Shown here: positions 46,688-56,867 of the stretch, one piece after another
Numbering within the stretch: the first letter of the stretch is position 1
Layout: every line of letters begins with the position of its first letter
Translations under genes and position numbers: made by a program
Notes under the pieces: generated by a model
Databases searched by the model: none
The model's input: only the letters and a program-made list of their open reading frames with translations
What the model was told of the DNA's origin: nothing
Source: Thinopyrum elongatum
Lineage: Eukaryota; Streptophyta; Magnoliopsida; Poales; Poaceae
DNA: 64,000 nucleotides
Assembly: GCA_011799875.1 (NCBI GenBank)
Contig: CM022302.1
Location: forward strand, 96,054,185 to 96,118,184
Direction: 5' to 3'

Positions 46688-48867
46688 GGGAACACCAACT
46701 CGAAACTGACAAGACATTGGACCAAATCATTCTGTAACCTTGGTAGGATTTCTGGATCGATTACCTTCTGAGAAATTGCATTGAGGAATGCAGATAGCTT
46801 CACAATGGCTAATCGAATATTTTCTGGTAGAAGCACCCTCAATGCAACCAGAAACAATTGCGTCATAATCACGTGGCAGTCATGAGACTTTAGGTTCTGA
46901 AATTTTTTCCCTGCCATATTTATTATTCCCTTTATATTCGACGAGAAGCCAGACGGGACCTTGATACTGAGCAGGCATTCAAAAAAGATTTCCTTCTCTG
47001 CTTTGGTAAGAGCGTAGCTGGTAGGACCTTGATACTGGTTTGGATGCATGCCATCTTTTTCGTTCATACGTTTCTGGTCCTCCCGTGCCTCCGGTGTATC
47101 TTTTGTCTTCCCATACACGCCCAAGAAGCCTAGCAGGTTCACGCAAAGATTCTTCGTCACGTGCATCACGTCGATTGCAGAGCGGACCTCTAGGACTTTC
47201 CAATAGGGTAGGTCCCAAAATATAGATTTCTTCTTCCACATGGGTGCGTGTCCGTCAGCGTCATTCGGAACAGATTGTCCGCCAGGACCCTTTCCAAAGA
47301 TTGCTTTTAAATCCTTGACCATATCAAATATATCATCACCAGTACGGGGGACAGGCTTCTTGCGATGATCTGCCTCACCTTTGAAATGCTTGCCTTTCTT
47401 TCTTAATGCATGCTTGGTCGGAAGAAATCGACGATGTCCCAGGAACACATTCTTCTTACATTTGTCCAAATATATACTTTCTGTCTCATCTAAACAGTGC
47501 ATGCATGCATGGTATCCCTTGTTTGTCTGTCCTGAAAGGTTACTAAGAGCAGGCCAATCATTGATGGTTACAAACAGCAACGCTCGTAGGTCAAATTCCT
47601 CCTGTTTGTGCTCATCCCACACACGTACACCTTTTATATTCCACAGCTGTAGAAGTTCTTCAACTAATGGCCTTAGGTACACATCAATGCCATTGTCGGG
47701 TTGCTTAGGGCCTTGGATGAGCACTATCATCGTAATGAACTTCCGCTTCATGTACAACCAAGGAGGAAGGTTATAGATACATAGAGTCACAAGCCAGGTG
47801 CTATGATTGCTGCTCTGCTCCCCAAAAGGATTAATGCCATCAACACTTATACCAAACCATAAGTTCCTTGCGTCACCTGCAAACTCCGGCCATTTTCTCT
47901 CGATTTTTCTCCACTACGACCTATCAGCGGGTACTCTCAACATCTCGTCTTTCTTACGGTCTTCTTTGTGCCATCGCAACTACTTGGCATGCTCTTTGTT
48001 TCTGAACAGACGTTTCAAGCGTGGTATTATAGAAGCATACCACATCACCTTGGCAGGAACCCTCTTCCTGTGGCGCTCGCCCTCAACATCACCAGGGTCA
48101 TCTCGTCTGATCTTATACCCCAATACACCGCATACCGGGCATGCATTCAAATTCACGTACTCCTCACCACGGTAGAGGATGCAATCATTAGGGCATGCAT
48201 GCATCTTCTACACCTCTAATCCTAGAGGGCAGAGAACCTTCTTTGCTTCGTACGTACTGTCAGGCAATTCGTTATCCTTTGGAAGCTTCTTCTTCATTAT
48301 TTTCAGTAGCGAACCAAATCCCTTGTTAGATACACCATTCTCCGCCTTCCATTGCAGCAATTTCAGTGTGGTACCGAGCTTTGTGTTGCCATCTTCGCAA
48401 TTTGGGTACAACCATTTTTTGTGATCCTCTAACATGCGATCGAACTTCAACTTCTCCCTTTCACTTTCGCATTCTCTCTGTGCATCAACAATGACCCGGC
48501 GAAGATCATCATCATCGGGCACATCTGGTGCCTCGTGATCTTTAGCTTCCCCCGTTGCAGTATCACCGTATTCAGGGAACATAGAATAGTTGTCATCATC
48601 CTCTTCTTCTTCATTGTCTTCCATCATAACCCCTCTTTCTCTGTGCTTAGTCCAACAATTATAGTGGGGCATGAAACCCTTCGTAAGCAGGTGGAAGTGA
48701 TGGGTTTTCGAGGAAGAGTAATCCTTCGTATTCCCACAGACAGTACATGGACAATACATAAAACCATTTTGACTATTTGCCTCAGCCACATCGTGAAAAT
48801 TATGCAAGCCCGTAATGTAGTCGGAGGTGCGTCGGTCATCATACATCCATTGCCGGTTCATCTGCAT
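46688..48867 (-). pseudogene. CACTA copy B transposase, N-terminal and core regions
   Basis: Starts MNRQWMYDDRRTSDY near 48861, with the Cys-rich transposase-associated domain (CPCTVCGN), an acidic stretch (DNEEEEDDDNY) and LLQWKAENGVSNKGFG. After a TAG near 48208 (GLEV*KMHACPND) come NACPVCGVLGYKI, VDGINPFGEQSS, DLRALLFVTINDWPALSNLSG, CMHCLDET, and the DUF4218 start up to FELVFP, where the copia element sits. Further stops lie at about 47980, 47920 and 47790. This is the same family as copy A, with independent damage. Confidence 0.92.
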
Positions 48868-49084
48868 TATATAATTAAGTATACCAAAAAACCATTACAG
48901 AACATCATGAATAGAAAAATGACCAAATTAATACAAGTTCATCATCACATTAAAACCAAAGTACAGTAGTGATCAAATGTTATTACTAAAAAAAAAATAC
49001 ATAAAGTTCATACATAGTTCTCATAAAACAACATACAACTATCTAGAGCATCTAATTAAAACATACATTGAAACTAACATACAA

Positions 49085-49527
49085 CTATGTAAAACATTTA
49101 AATGCAACAACAAATGCGATCAAAATCGCAACTAAGGTAACAATTGATCCAACAGCATAATGATACCAAGCCTTTTAATCAATGGCATATTTTCTAATCT
49201 TTCTAATCTTCAAGCGCATTGCATCCATCTGGACCTTGTGTAGATCTACGACATCGGCAACATGCAACTCCAATTTCATCTTCTCTTCTTCAATTCTTTT
49301 CAATTTTTCTTTCAAATAATTGTTTTCTTTTTCAACTAAATTTAACCTCTTGACAAGAGGGTCGGTTGGAATTTCGGGTTCACATACCTCCTAGATAAAG
49401 ACATCTATGTCAAGTTGGTCGGCATAATTGTCATAAACACAAATGAAACAAATAGTTATAAAAGATAATATACCACATCCGAATCATAGACCGGACGAGA
49501 GCCGACGGGGGCGGATACCAAGACCAT
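49085..49527 (-). pseudogene. Small coiled-coil/transmembrane gene, CACTA copy B
   Basis: Exon 1 49527-49474 (MVLVSAPVGSRPVYDSDV), GT-AG intron, exon 2 from 49390. The coiled-coil region has VEKENNYLKEKLKRIEEEK, then IRKIRKYAID, an in-frame TAA, and KAWYHYAVGSIVTLVAILIA, a hydrophobic tail continuing VVAFKCF to TAG at 49085. Only the one stop breaks an otherwise complete ~119-codon frame. Same position relative to TNP2 as in copies A and C. Confidence 0.6.
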
Positions 49528-49559
49528 GGCACTATATAATAACAAACAATAATACAAGT

Positions 49560-50115
49560 AAGAAAATTATACAAGTAGCTATCTAAATAATACAAGTAAG
49601 AGTTTTTCTTTTAAAAAAAGATAAGAACAAGAGGCTCACCACGGTGGTGCCGGCGACGAGATCGGCACGGGCGATCGACGGCGGTGAGGACGGGGACGGG
49701 GACGGCACGGCACCCTACACATGTGCAAACTAAGAAGTTAATTTGAGCTCAAATTGTGCATCTAAATCAAACAAACTCCCACATACACTCCTCCACTAAA
49801 ACTCACAAACCACTCTACTTCTAGAGCATATGAAATGAGTTAAACTAGCAGTGAGAGATGAAAGAATGAAGTTGCTAACCTTTTAGAACACTTGGATAGT
49901 TGGTGCACCGCCAAATCTAGACAAATCTTGAGGAAAATGGAGCTTGGAGGTTGAGCTTGGAGGAAGAACAGAGGAGAAAGCTTAAGTGTGGCTCGGGCAT
50001 TTTATCGAACACCTCATGTGCATAGGAAGGCAGAACAGAGCAGCACACATACCTCCCACCTTGTACGGCCAAAAAACAGAGAAGAGGGCGGGCAGGGGCG
50101 AGGATATGTATAGGC
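49560..50115 (-). promoter_or_regulatory. Leader and promoter region of CACTA copy B
   Basis: Between the subterminal repeats and the small gene. It contains a splice-donor-like ccgtg|gtgagcc at about 49640, shared with copy C, and AT-rich intron sequence. No coding region was found. Confidence 0.5.
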
Positions 50116-50117
50116 AC

Positions 50118-50345
50118 TTTTTTAGTCCCGGTTGGTGTCTAGAACCGGGACTGAAGACTGACCTTTAGTCCCGGTTGGAGGGTGTTGCTCCTGGCGCAGC
50201 CCCTTTAGTCCCGGTTGGTGTCTGGAACAGGGACTAAAGGTCCCAGTCAAACCGGGACTGATGCCTGCCGAGGCCTGGCCGGCGTCTTAGCCGCTCGAAC
50301 CGGGACTGATACTCACATTAGTTCCGGTTCTTAACATGACCGGGA
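50118..50345. repeat. Subterminal TTTAGTCCCGGTT motif array of CACTA copy B
   Basis: At least seven motif copies in both orientations adjoin the terminal inverted repeat, as expected for the subterminal transposase/TNPA-binding region of CACTA elements. Confidence 0.8.
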
Positions 50346-50379
50346 CTATTGCTCTGATCTAGCCAGAACCAAAGCCCTA

Positions 50380-50392
50380 TTTTCTACTAGTG
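50380..50392 (-). repeat. Terminal inverted repeat end of CACTA copy B
   Basis: The minus strand begins CACTAGTAGAAAA, the conserved terminus of Triticeae CACTA elements. The flank is ggg; the partner target duplication is not visible because the other end is lost. Confidence 0.85.
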
Positions 50393-50980
50393 GGGTATTG
50401 TATTTCTTATATTCCCGTGATTAAAGCCGGTGGGGACTCTAGCGGCGGGAGTGGATGAATGGATCCTATTGAACCATTGATATACTAGAGATTTGAACTC
50501 CCAAATGTATATAGCATATGTATTTGGTTGTTTTGGACGCTTTGGTTATGCACATCGTGCTATGCAGAGGTCGGTCATTCCTTCAGTGTGGTTGCATTAC
50601 CTCGATATATCAATTGAATGAAATGTCCTTTATCAAAAATCCAGTTTTGAAGTAAGAGCATGTATTTGACAAAAGCATGTGCACATGGAACCCATGTTTG
50701 GGGGAGAGGTAGGTATTTCCACCGACTAGTTACAAAACATTAAAACAAATCAACAAGTTTGAGAGTTTTGCTGCATTATGCATAGGAAATGAGGGGAATT
50801 TCACTCCCATCGACTGAGAAAGAAATTGATGGCCTGTTGATTCGAAAGCTAACCGAATAGCCCTCGTGGTGAAGTACTCTCTGAATTATTCGCTCTATTA
50901 TTGCCTCATGATGCGATCGGGGTTAAAGCCGCGTGTGCACGTGGGACCCATGTTTGGGCCAACAAGGAAAGTCAATAGAT
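50393..50980. other. Intergenic flank with nothing recognised
   Basis: Unique-looking AT-balanced DNA between CACTA copy B and the LINE. No supported gene or repeat was seen. Confidence 0.5.
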
Positions 50981-50994
50981 ATATTTTCATTTTT

Positions 50995-52409
50995 GGCAAG
51001 GTCTCTGGGCTCCGCACAAACTTCGCCAAGTGCTCGGCATCGCCCATCCGGTGCACTGAGGAGCACGTGGCCATGATCGAGACGGAGATGGCATGCCCGA
51101 TTGCCAACTTCCCGGTGAAGTACCTCGGCCTCCCGCTATCCATCCGCAAGCCCTCCACGACTGACCTCATGACGCTTGTCGACAAGCTTGAGAAGAAGCT
51201 CTCCACTTGGCTTGGGTCCATGCTCTCCCTTGGCGATCGCCTTGCGCTCTGCAGACACGTTCTCTGTGCCATGCCCATTCACATCCTCGTCGCCATCGCC
51301 GTCAACAAGACTATCCTCGCGCGGGTAAACCGGATCATTCGAGGCTTCCTTTGGATTGGCCGCAAGGATGCGCGCGGCGGGCAGTGTCGCGTCAGCTGGG
51401 ACCGCGTGTGCCGCCCCACCTCCCTTGGCGGCATGGGGATCCGTGACCTGCAGCGCACTGGTGTTGCCCTGCGCGCCAGATGGCTTTGGCTCCAGCGCAC
51501 TGACGCTTCGCGTCCCTGGAGCAAGCTTCACCTCCCCCACGACCCGATGGCCGCGCAGATTTTCAGAGCCTCCACCACCTGGGATGTGCGAGATGGGCGT
51601 TCTTGCAAGTTCTGGACAGACCCCTGGATCGAGGGCAAGTCCATCTCTGAGGTCGCGCCCCTGGTTTTCTCTATGGTCTACCGACGGCATCGCCGCGTCC
51701 GGACGGTGGCTGAGGGCCTTCCCGGGCGGGCGTGGGTGCGTGACATCGCCGGCGCGCTCGGCCCCGCCGCCCTTGTTCAGTACATTGATCTCTGGCGCGC
51801 TCTTCAGACCAAAACCCTCGCGGCCGGGCACGACGTGCTGCGCTGGAGGTGGACCGACTCCGGCGTCTACTCGGCCAAGACCTGCTACCTTGCGCTCTTC
51901 CACGGCTCTATCTCGGATGCATCTTGGAAGCTCACCTGGAAGACATGGGCCCCCCTCCGCATCAAAGCTTTCATCTGGTGGCCCTGCAGGATCGGTGCTG
52001 GACGGCTGCTCGCCTCGCCCGCCGTGGCTTACCGCATAACGACCGGTGCGTGCTCTGCGACCAGGCCACCAAGGACATGCACCATCTAGTCACTGCTTGC
52101 CCCTTCTCCCGCCAAATTTGGCACGAGGTTCTATCTTGGTGCAGATCGACCGCTACGATCCCGGACCCGGACACGCCTTTTGCGGATTGGTGGATCAACG
52201 CGTGCTCCACATCGCCCGCTGCTCTAAGGAAGGGACTAAACTCCATCATTGCCCTCACCGCATGGGCTCTCTGGAAGCACCGGAATGGGTGCGTCTTCGA
52301 CCAGCTGCACCCCTCCATCGCTAGCTTGCTTCGGTCTATTCAGGAAGACGCTCGCCTATGGGCTAGCGCCGGCGCCAACGGCTTGGCGACGATGATCTGT
52401 GAGAGATAG
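50995..52409 (+). pseudogene. LINE reverse transcriptase C-terminal part with zf-RVT region
   Basis: Reads LRTNFAKCSASPIRC, FPVKYLGLPLSIRKP, LGDRLALCRHVLCAMPIHIL, RNRIIRGFLW-type RVNRIIRGFLWIGR and GGMGIRDLQRTGVALRARWL. The zf-RVT region follows (VYSAKTCYLALFHG, WAPLRIKAFIWW). A frameshift near 51985 moves it to the frame of DRCVLCDQATKDMHHLVTAC and ALTAWALWKHRNGCVFD, ending TAG at 52409. The RT catalytic palm and the endonuclease are absent through truncation. Confidence 0.9.
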
Positions 52410-52576
52410 GCTATAGCTTGATGTATCGGGGATGAGCAGCCCCTACCCCATCTGCTCCTGCTACTGGAGCCCGCGCCAGCTTGTGTACGCGTGGCCGTTG
52501 TAGCATTCACCCTATGTATTTTTCACCCCTCCTATCAATGCAATGATACGCAATCTTTGCGTATTCGTGAAAAAAA
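50995..52576 (+). mobile_element. 5'-truncated LINE (non-LTR retrotransposon)
   Basis: Flanked by a 14-bp direct duplication, atattttcattttt (50981-50994 and 52577-52590), with an A-tail at 52570-52576. It starts abruptly inside the RT coding region. The long duplication, 5' truncation and A-tail are the signature of target-primed reverse transcription. Confidence 0.92.
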
Positions 52577-52594
52577 ATATTTTCATTTTTATTA

Positions 52595-52800
52595 GACCGA
52601 TCGATGGGAACATGCTCCCATGCATGTCCACACTATCCTGCCCACCTACACTTGGAAGGAAAAAAGCACACTGGAGATGTCTACGTCTATGATCTATTCT
52701 TTAGCCGACGGCTGCTAAATTAGCTGCTGTGCATGCCAGTGTGCTGGCCGGCAGATGACATGCATGACGATGACGATCGATATACCCTGACACTCTAACT
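52595..52800. repeat. Local duplicate segment, copy 1
   Basis: From gaccgatcgatgggaacatg to about tatacccTGACAC it matches 56359-56540 in the same orientation, with many substitutions and indels. Shared blocks include cacttggaaggaaaa, agccgacggctgctaaatt and gacatgcatgacgat. Not recognised as a known transposon. Confidence 0.7.
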
Positions 52801-53164
52801 AGCTGCGCCCCTCACGAAATTTCCTGCGGCATGTACAGGTAGCGAAAAATCCACCAAAACCCTATACACGCCCCCACTGCAGCCAGCGGCAGCCAACAGC
52901 AGCAGGGCGGCGACTCCACGTTCATGCCGTCCACGGTGGAGATCCAACTAGACCACGCACCAGCGATATCGATAGTGCCGCCGGCTAGCTGAGCCGAGGA
53001 GGACGCCGTGTCGTCTGTGGCACAAGTCAACAGATGACTACCCAGCTAGCCCTAGCCCGGCTGCGTGACTCCATGGATTGCTCCCTGGTGATTCAGAAGC
53101 TGCCGCGGGAGCTCATCCGGCTTTGCATTTGCAAATGCGCATAGACGGAGAGACGACGACATGC
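52801..53164. other. Intergenic sequence with no supported gene
   Basis: A short minus-strand frame (53030-52812, ending WWIFRYLYMPQEIS) is visible, but it has no recognised domain and is probably chance. Confidence 0.4.
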
Positions 53165-53172
53165 ATGGGGGG

Positions 53173-53353
53173 CAATGTTTTAAATAGCGGGCTATGAAAA
53201 ATAGCGGCGGGCCTCCAAATCAGCTATAGCGGAGCTATAGCGGGCTAAAGCAGGCTATAGCCGGCTATTTGTGAAGGCGACCATTTAGCGGCACCTTGTT
53301 GAAAAGGCTATAGCGGGCTATAGCGAAGCTATAGCCGGCTATTTAAAACTATG
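53173..53353. mobile_element. hAT-like MITE (181 bp)
   Basis: Ends CAATGTTTTAAATAGC and GCTATTTAAAACTATG are inverted repeats with few mismatches. It is flanked by a perfect 8-bp duplication, atgggggg (53165-53172 and 53354-53361). The interior is built of repeated tatagcgggctat palindromic blocks. Eight-base duplications and CA...TG ends suggest hAT. Confidence 0.8.
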
Positions 53354-53361
53354 ATGGGGGG

Positions 53362-53717
53362 TGCGCGTGACGTCCTTTTGAATCACTACTTGCTCTCGAT
53401 CGAGCTTTTCTCCGTGGCCTGCGTGTTGGGCGCGTCGCCTGCTCAACTTGTTCGTTTCTTCTCCCACGAGCCGAGTCCCGCTCGTTGTTTACTTCTCCCT
53501 GTTAGAGCTCCCCGGTTTAACTCGTCCCTAGGCCACCAAGGCCAGCGTACGCCGGCTGCATAGCTAGTGACTTTTATCCCCTTGAACTTTAGCGATCAAG
53601 TCACTTCCTGGTAAGAGCGGACAGTCTTAAATGGTAGATGAAGTCGTTGAATTCTCAACCCTTTCCGACTTGAAAAGGAAGAAAATTCACAGATTTTCTT
53701 ATTTATTTATTTATTTT
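53362..53717. other. Intergenic sequence, no gene recognised
   Basis: A 70-codon frame at 53351-53563 has no recognisable motif. Confidence 0.4.
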
Positions 53718-53797
53718 CTACACTCTAAACTATGTCTATATACATCTGTATGTAATCTGTAGTGAAATCTCTAGAAAGACTTGTATTTAGCAACGGA
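53718..53797. repeat. Stowaway MITE fragment
   Basis: tctacactctaaactatgtc... to tatttagcaacggagggtgta matches one half of a common Triticeae Stowaway (compare 56157-56317). Only one end is present. Confidence 0.65.
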
Positions 53798-54003
53798 GGG
53801 TGTACTTTCCAGTCATATTTTTCTCACGAAAAGGGCCTCAGTTTCCATGCATATATGAACAAACATGCATCATTGAAAAAAATCCTAAGGAATGAAACCT
53901 TCCAAAATTTCGGTGAAATCCCTTTGAACTAAGGAGCTAGAGAGATTCAGTTTTCTTCATATGAACCAATCAAACAACTTTTCTGCACGAACACAAAATC
54001 GTG

Positions 54004-54311
54004 TACTCCCTCTGTACCGAAATAAAAAACCCTAGGCCTCCCTGATTTGAAGGATTACAAAGGAGGGGAACATGAAAAATGCAAGACTTCAATGTCATAC
54101 CCGCTTGATTTGTACTCCCGCTGCTAGCGACATATATTTCGGTACAGAGGGAGTACAAATCAAGCGGGTATGACATTGAAGTCTTGCATAGCAGCGACAT
54201 ATATTTCGATACAGAGGGAGTACAAATCAAGCGGGTATGACATTGAAGTCTTGCATTTTTCATATTCCCCTCCTTTGTAATCCTTCAAATCAGGGAGGCC
54301 TAGGTTTTTTT
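54004..54311. repeat. Foldback with ~96-bp arms and nested Stowaway ends
   Basis: 54024-54119 and 54216-54311 are reverse complements with about two differences. The spacer contains a 67-bp tandem copy of part of the right arm (agcgacatatatttcg at 54126 and 54193). Three Stowaway-type ends (ctccctctgtaccgaaata and complements) lie at the arm edges. An RNA crossing it would form a near-perfect hairpin. Confidence 0.88.
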
Positions 54312-54430
54312 TTTCTAACCACTTCTTTGCATATTTCATAGGGAATTTTCCCTTACTCAATGTTTATATAAATGTTTCTTTGTTATTTTCTATAAGGTGA
54401 TCGTACAACTTTGGTGCATACTCCCTCTTA

Positions 54431-55857
54431 GAGCATCTCCAACAGCTTGTCTATACCATCGTCTAAAGGAGATATAGACAACCAAGGCCCAAAAATGCGT
54501 CCCAGCAGCTCGTCCACCACGTCGTCTATCCGTTCACATCGTCTAAAATTTCCTCCACATCGTCCAGACCTGGACGTCGTCGAGGCGTTGTCCAAAGCCC
54601 AACCGCTCGAGCCGAGACATCTCTCGCCACCATCGGGAGTCGGTGAAGAGCAGAAGCGCAACGCGCCACCAACGCGAGGTGGTCGTCGCCCCAGAGGCAC
54701 GGTTCCTTTTTTTCCAGAGAGAGGGAGGGTCGCCGTCACCTAGTGCTGGATCCTGCCGCCGCGTCGCGCCTTGTGCCGGATCCAACCACCGCGCGCGTCG
54801 CCGCCTGCCGCTGTATCCTGTTGCCTGGTCGCCCTGGTGCTGAATCCTGCGGCTGTCGCGCGCCGTGGCGTGGTTGGGCTGGGCGGCTGGCAGCCCGGTG
54901 CAGGAGGGAGCAAGAAGATGTGGTGGGAAGGAGGTACGGTGCTACTCCGTTAGGCCCCATTTGGTTGTACGGGATCCCTGGGGGATCCCTGCCTTTTCCC
55001 TGGGTGGGTAAACCACGGGCTTAGTTGGCCCTGGGCGATCAAACAGGCCTATTTGGTAGAACACGAGGGAGGAAGATCCCTGGGCTTTCCCCGGCCCATC
55101 CCCGGTTAGATCTCCCTGTGTCGATAGGTCGGGGAGAAATCCCTCGATTCATTCGCTCGCTCTCTCTCGCGACCTTCTAGCGTCCGCCTTCGTTCTTCCC
55201 CGCCTGACGAACGGAAAGCGACGCCCCTGCCCCCGTCCCTCCCTCCCCTCTCCCCCTTTCGTCCAAATTGAGGTGGTGCTCTCCCCGTGGTGAGGGAGGG
55301 GGATTCCTAATGACCATGAAAATCCCCCCAAGGGGGATTAGTGCCCTGGGATACTTTACCCTTCCAACCAAATTTTAGTGGATTTGGGGATGAGGTTGGC
55401 AATTGGGCGATTCCGAAGAGACAACTATGATTTGATTTGAGGATGAGGTTACAGAGGGGAGAATGGGAGTAGTGATTCCTGCAGCTATTACTTATTCACA
55501 GGAAAAAATGCACTGACTTTTGGTTCCTGTGCTGTGAATGCCGTGTGTTTATATGGCTTCGGCACCAACCAAAGAGGAAAATTTCCAGAGCATGGTAGTT
55601 AGATCGGCAGTTATAGGATAGTATTAAAACATAGCCGTTAGGGTTAACCAATGCAATTATAAATCCTTTGAATTGTTGTTAAAATGGTAGCTGGATTAGT
55701 AGTTACAAAATATTATTAAAATATAAGAGAGAATATAGACGTTATGTATATAAACATTCTGCTGCAAAACTAAACGTGTATACGAGGAAATCTTTATAGA
55801 CCATTGTCTATATAAATATATAGACATCCAAATATACACATGCTGTTGGAGATGCTC
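54431..55857. mobile_element. PIF/Harbinger-like non-autonomous element (1.43 kb)
   Basis: Perfect 16-bp terminal inverted repeats GAGCATCTCCAACAGC/GCTGTTGGAGATGCTC, flanked by TTA on both sides (54428-54430 and 55858-55860). The interior has no transposase. A second TTA-flanked element is nested at 54953-55374. Confidence 0.82.
54953..55374. mobile_element. Nested Tourist-like element
   Basis: Starts GGCCCCATTTGGTTG and ends CCAACCAAATT, with imperfect inverted ends, flanked by TTA (54950-54952 and 55375-55377). Rich in ggatccc/gggatcc palindromes. No coding capacity. Confidence 0.65.
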
Positions 55858-56046
55858 TTAAGAGGTTCCTTGAGTGGAACTTGTCCATCCGGATTCAAGT
55901 TCTATATTTTGCATCGGTACTCGTACTTTTGATTTACTTTAGAATGTCCAGGTTTTATTCCTTCAGTGGTATAAGCGACATGCCGGTTGACAACCAAGTG
56001 TGTACGGCTAGCTAGGGCTCAGTCTCAATGCTATAGACTTCACATA

Positions 56047-56151
56047 CTCCTCCCTCGGTTCTGAATTACTTGACGCATAAAAGAATAAATCTAGACATAT
56101 TTTTAGTTCTAGATACATTCATTTTTATCCCTTTCTACCGGAGGGAGGAAG
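56047..56151. mobile_element. Stowaway MITE
   Basis: CTCCTCCCTCGGTTCTGAAT... to CTACCGGAGGGAGGAAG, flanked by TA. Typical Tc1/Mariner Stowaway ends and size. Confidence 0.75.
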
Positions 56152-56156
56152 TATTA

Positions 56157-56317
56157 TTCACTTCGTTCCTAAATATATGTCTTTTTAGAGATTTTAATAT
56201 ACACTACATACGGATATACATGTAGACGTATTTTAAAGTGTAGATTCACTTATTTTGCTCTGTATGTAGTTCATATTGGAATATGTAAAAAAAACTCATA
56301 TTTAGGAATGAAGAAAG
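56157..56317. mobile_element. Stowaway MITE (diverged)
   Basis: ttcacttcgttcctaaatat... ttaggaatgaagaaag with internal inverted symmetry (tttttagagattt, tacatacggatatacatg), flanked by TA. It resembles the abundant Triticeae Stowaway with cgttcctaaatataagtc ends. Confidence 0.75.
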
Positions 56318-56358
56318 TATTTTATGTTCCCTCAGCGTAAGGTGCATGCTTTAAAATG

Positions 56359-56540
56359 GACCGATCGATGGGAACATGCTGCCAATAATTCAAGAGCATA
56401 TCCACACTCCTCCCGATACTTGGAAGGAAAAGCACACTGAGGAAGTGCACATCTATCCCTATAGCCGACGGCTGCTAAATTTGCTGAATGCCAATGTGCT
56501 GGCAGACGACATGCATGACGATCACAACCCTGACACATAC
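56359..56540. repeat. Local duplicate segment, copy 2
   Basis: Same-strand relative of 52595-52800. Weaker similarity may continue to about 56630. An 86-codon frame (56376-56636) runs through it but has no recognised domain. Confidence 0.7.
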
Positions 56541-56643
56541 AATACTATCCATTGTGATGCCGGTGACGATCGGCAGGTAGAGTCTGCCGTATATATGGTT
56601 TCTTGCGACGAGTTAGCAGGAAATCCACCCATATAGTGATATA

Positions 56644-56867
56644 TGTTAAGAATTAATTAACTTTTATTAATTAGGGATAATCCCTGCCTCTCCCCTATCC
56701 ACCGCAGTTGCTAGCCAACAGACGTGACTATTGACTCGTGTCCTTTCTGTAAAAGACACCTCTTGTAATACATCCTTTGGGAGGGTATAAATACCCACTT
56801 CAACGAATAAGAAATAATGGTTCACGATTACTGTTCCATGTTATTTGCTTTATCCCTTACTATCACA
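56644..56867 (+). repeat. Possible short LTR (224 bp)
   Basis: TGTTAAGAATTAATTAAC ... CTATCACA, with TATAAATA at 56786-56793 and immediately followed by ttatcagcgcgtg, a primer-site-like sequence. No second copy is in the window, so it could be a solo or truncated LTR of a copia-type or TRIM element. Confidence 0.4.

Larger units (their letters stand above)
34430..50392 (-). mobile_element. CACTA transposon copy B, minus strand, same family as copies A and C
   Basis: The 5' terminus is present at 50380-50392, with the minus strand reading CACTAGTAGAAAA. Reading leftwards: subterminal TTTAGTCCCGGTT motifs, leader, small coiled-coil gene, TNP2 gene in two parts around the copia insertion, AT-rich spacer, internal motif block, TATA and leader of the second gene. 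The body of the second gene and the 3' terminus are missing, so the left end is truncated. Confidence 0.88.

Noticed and set aside
50866..50994. Upstream start of the LINE reading frame
   Set aside because: It lies left of the target-site duplication, so the ATG belongs to flanking DNA and the frame is open by chance.
52812..53030. 72-residue minus-strand frame ending WWIFRYLYMPQEIS
   Set aside because: Short, no upstream signals and no recognisable family.
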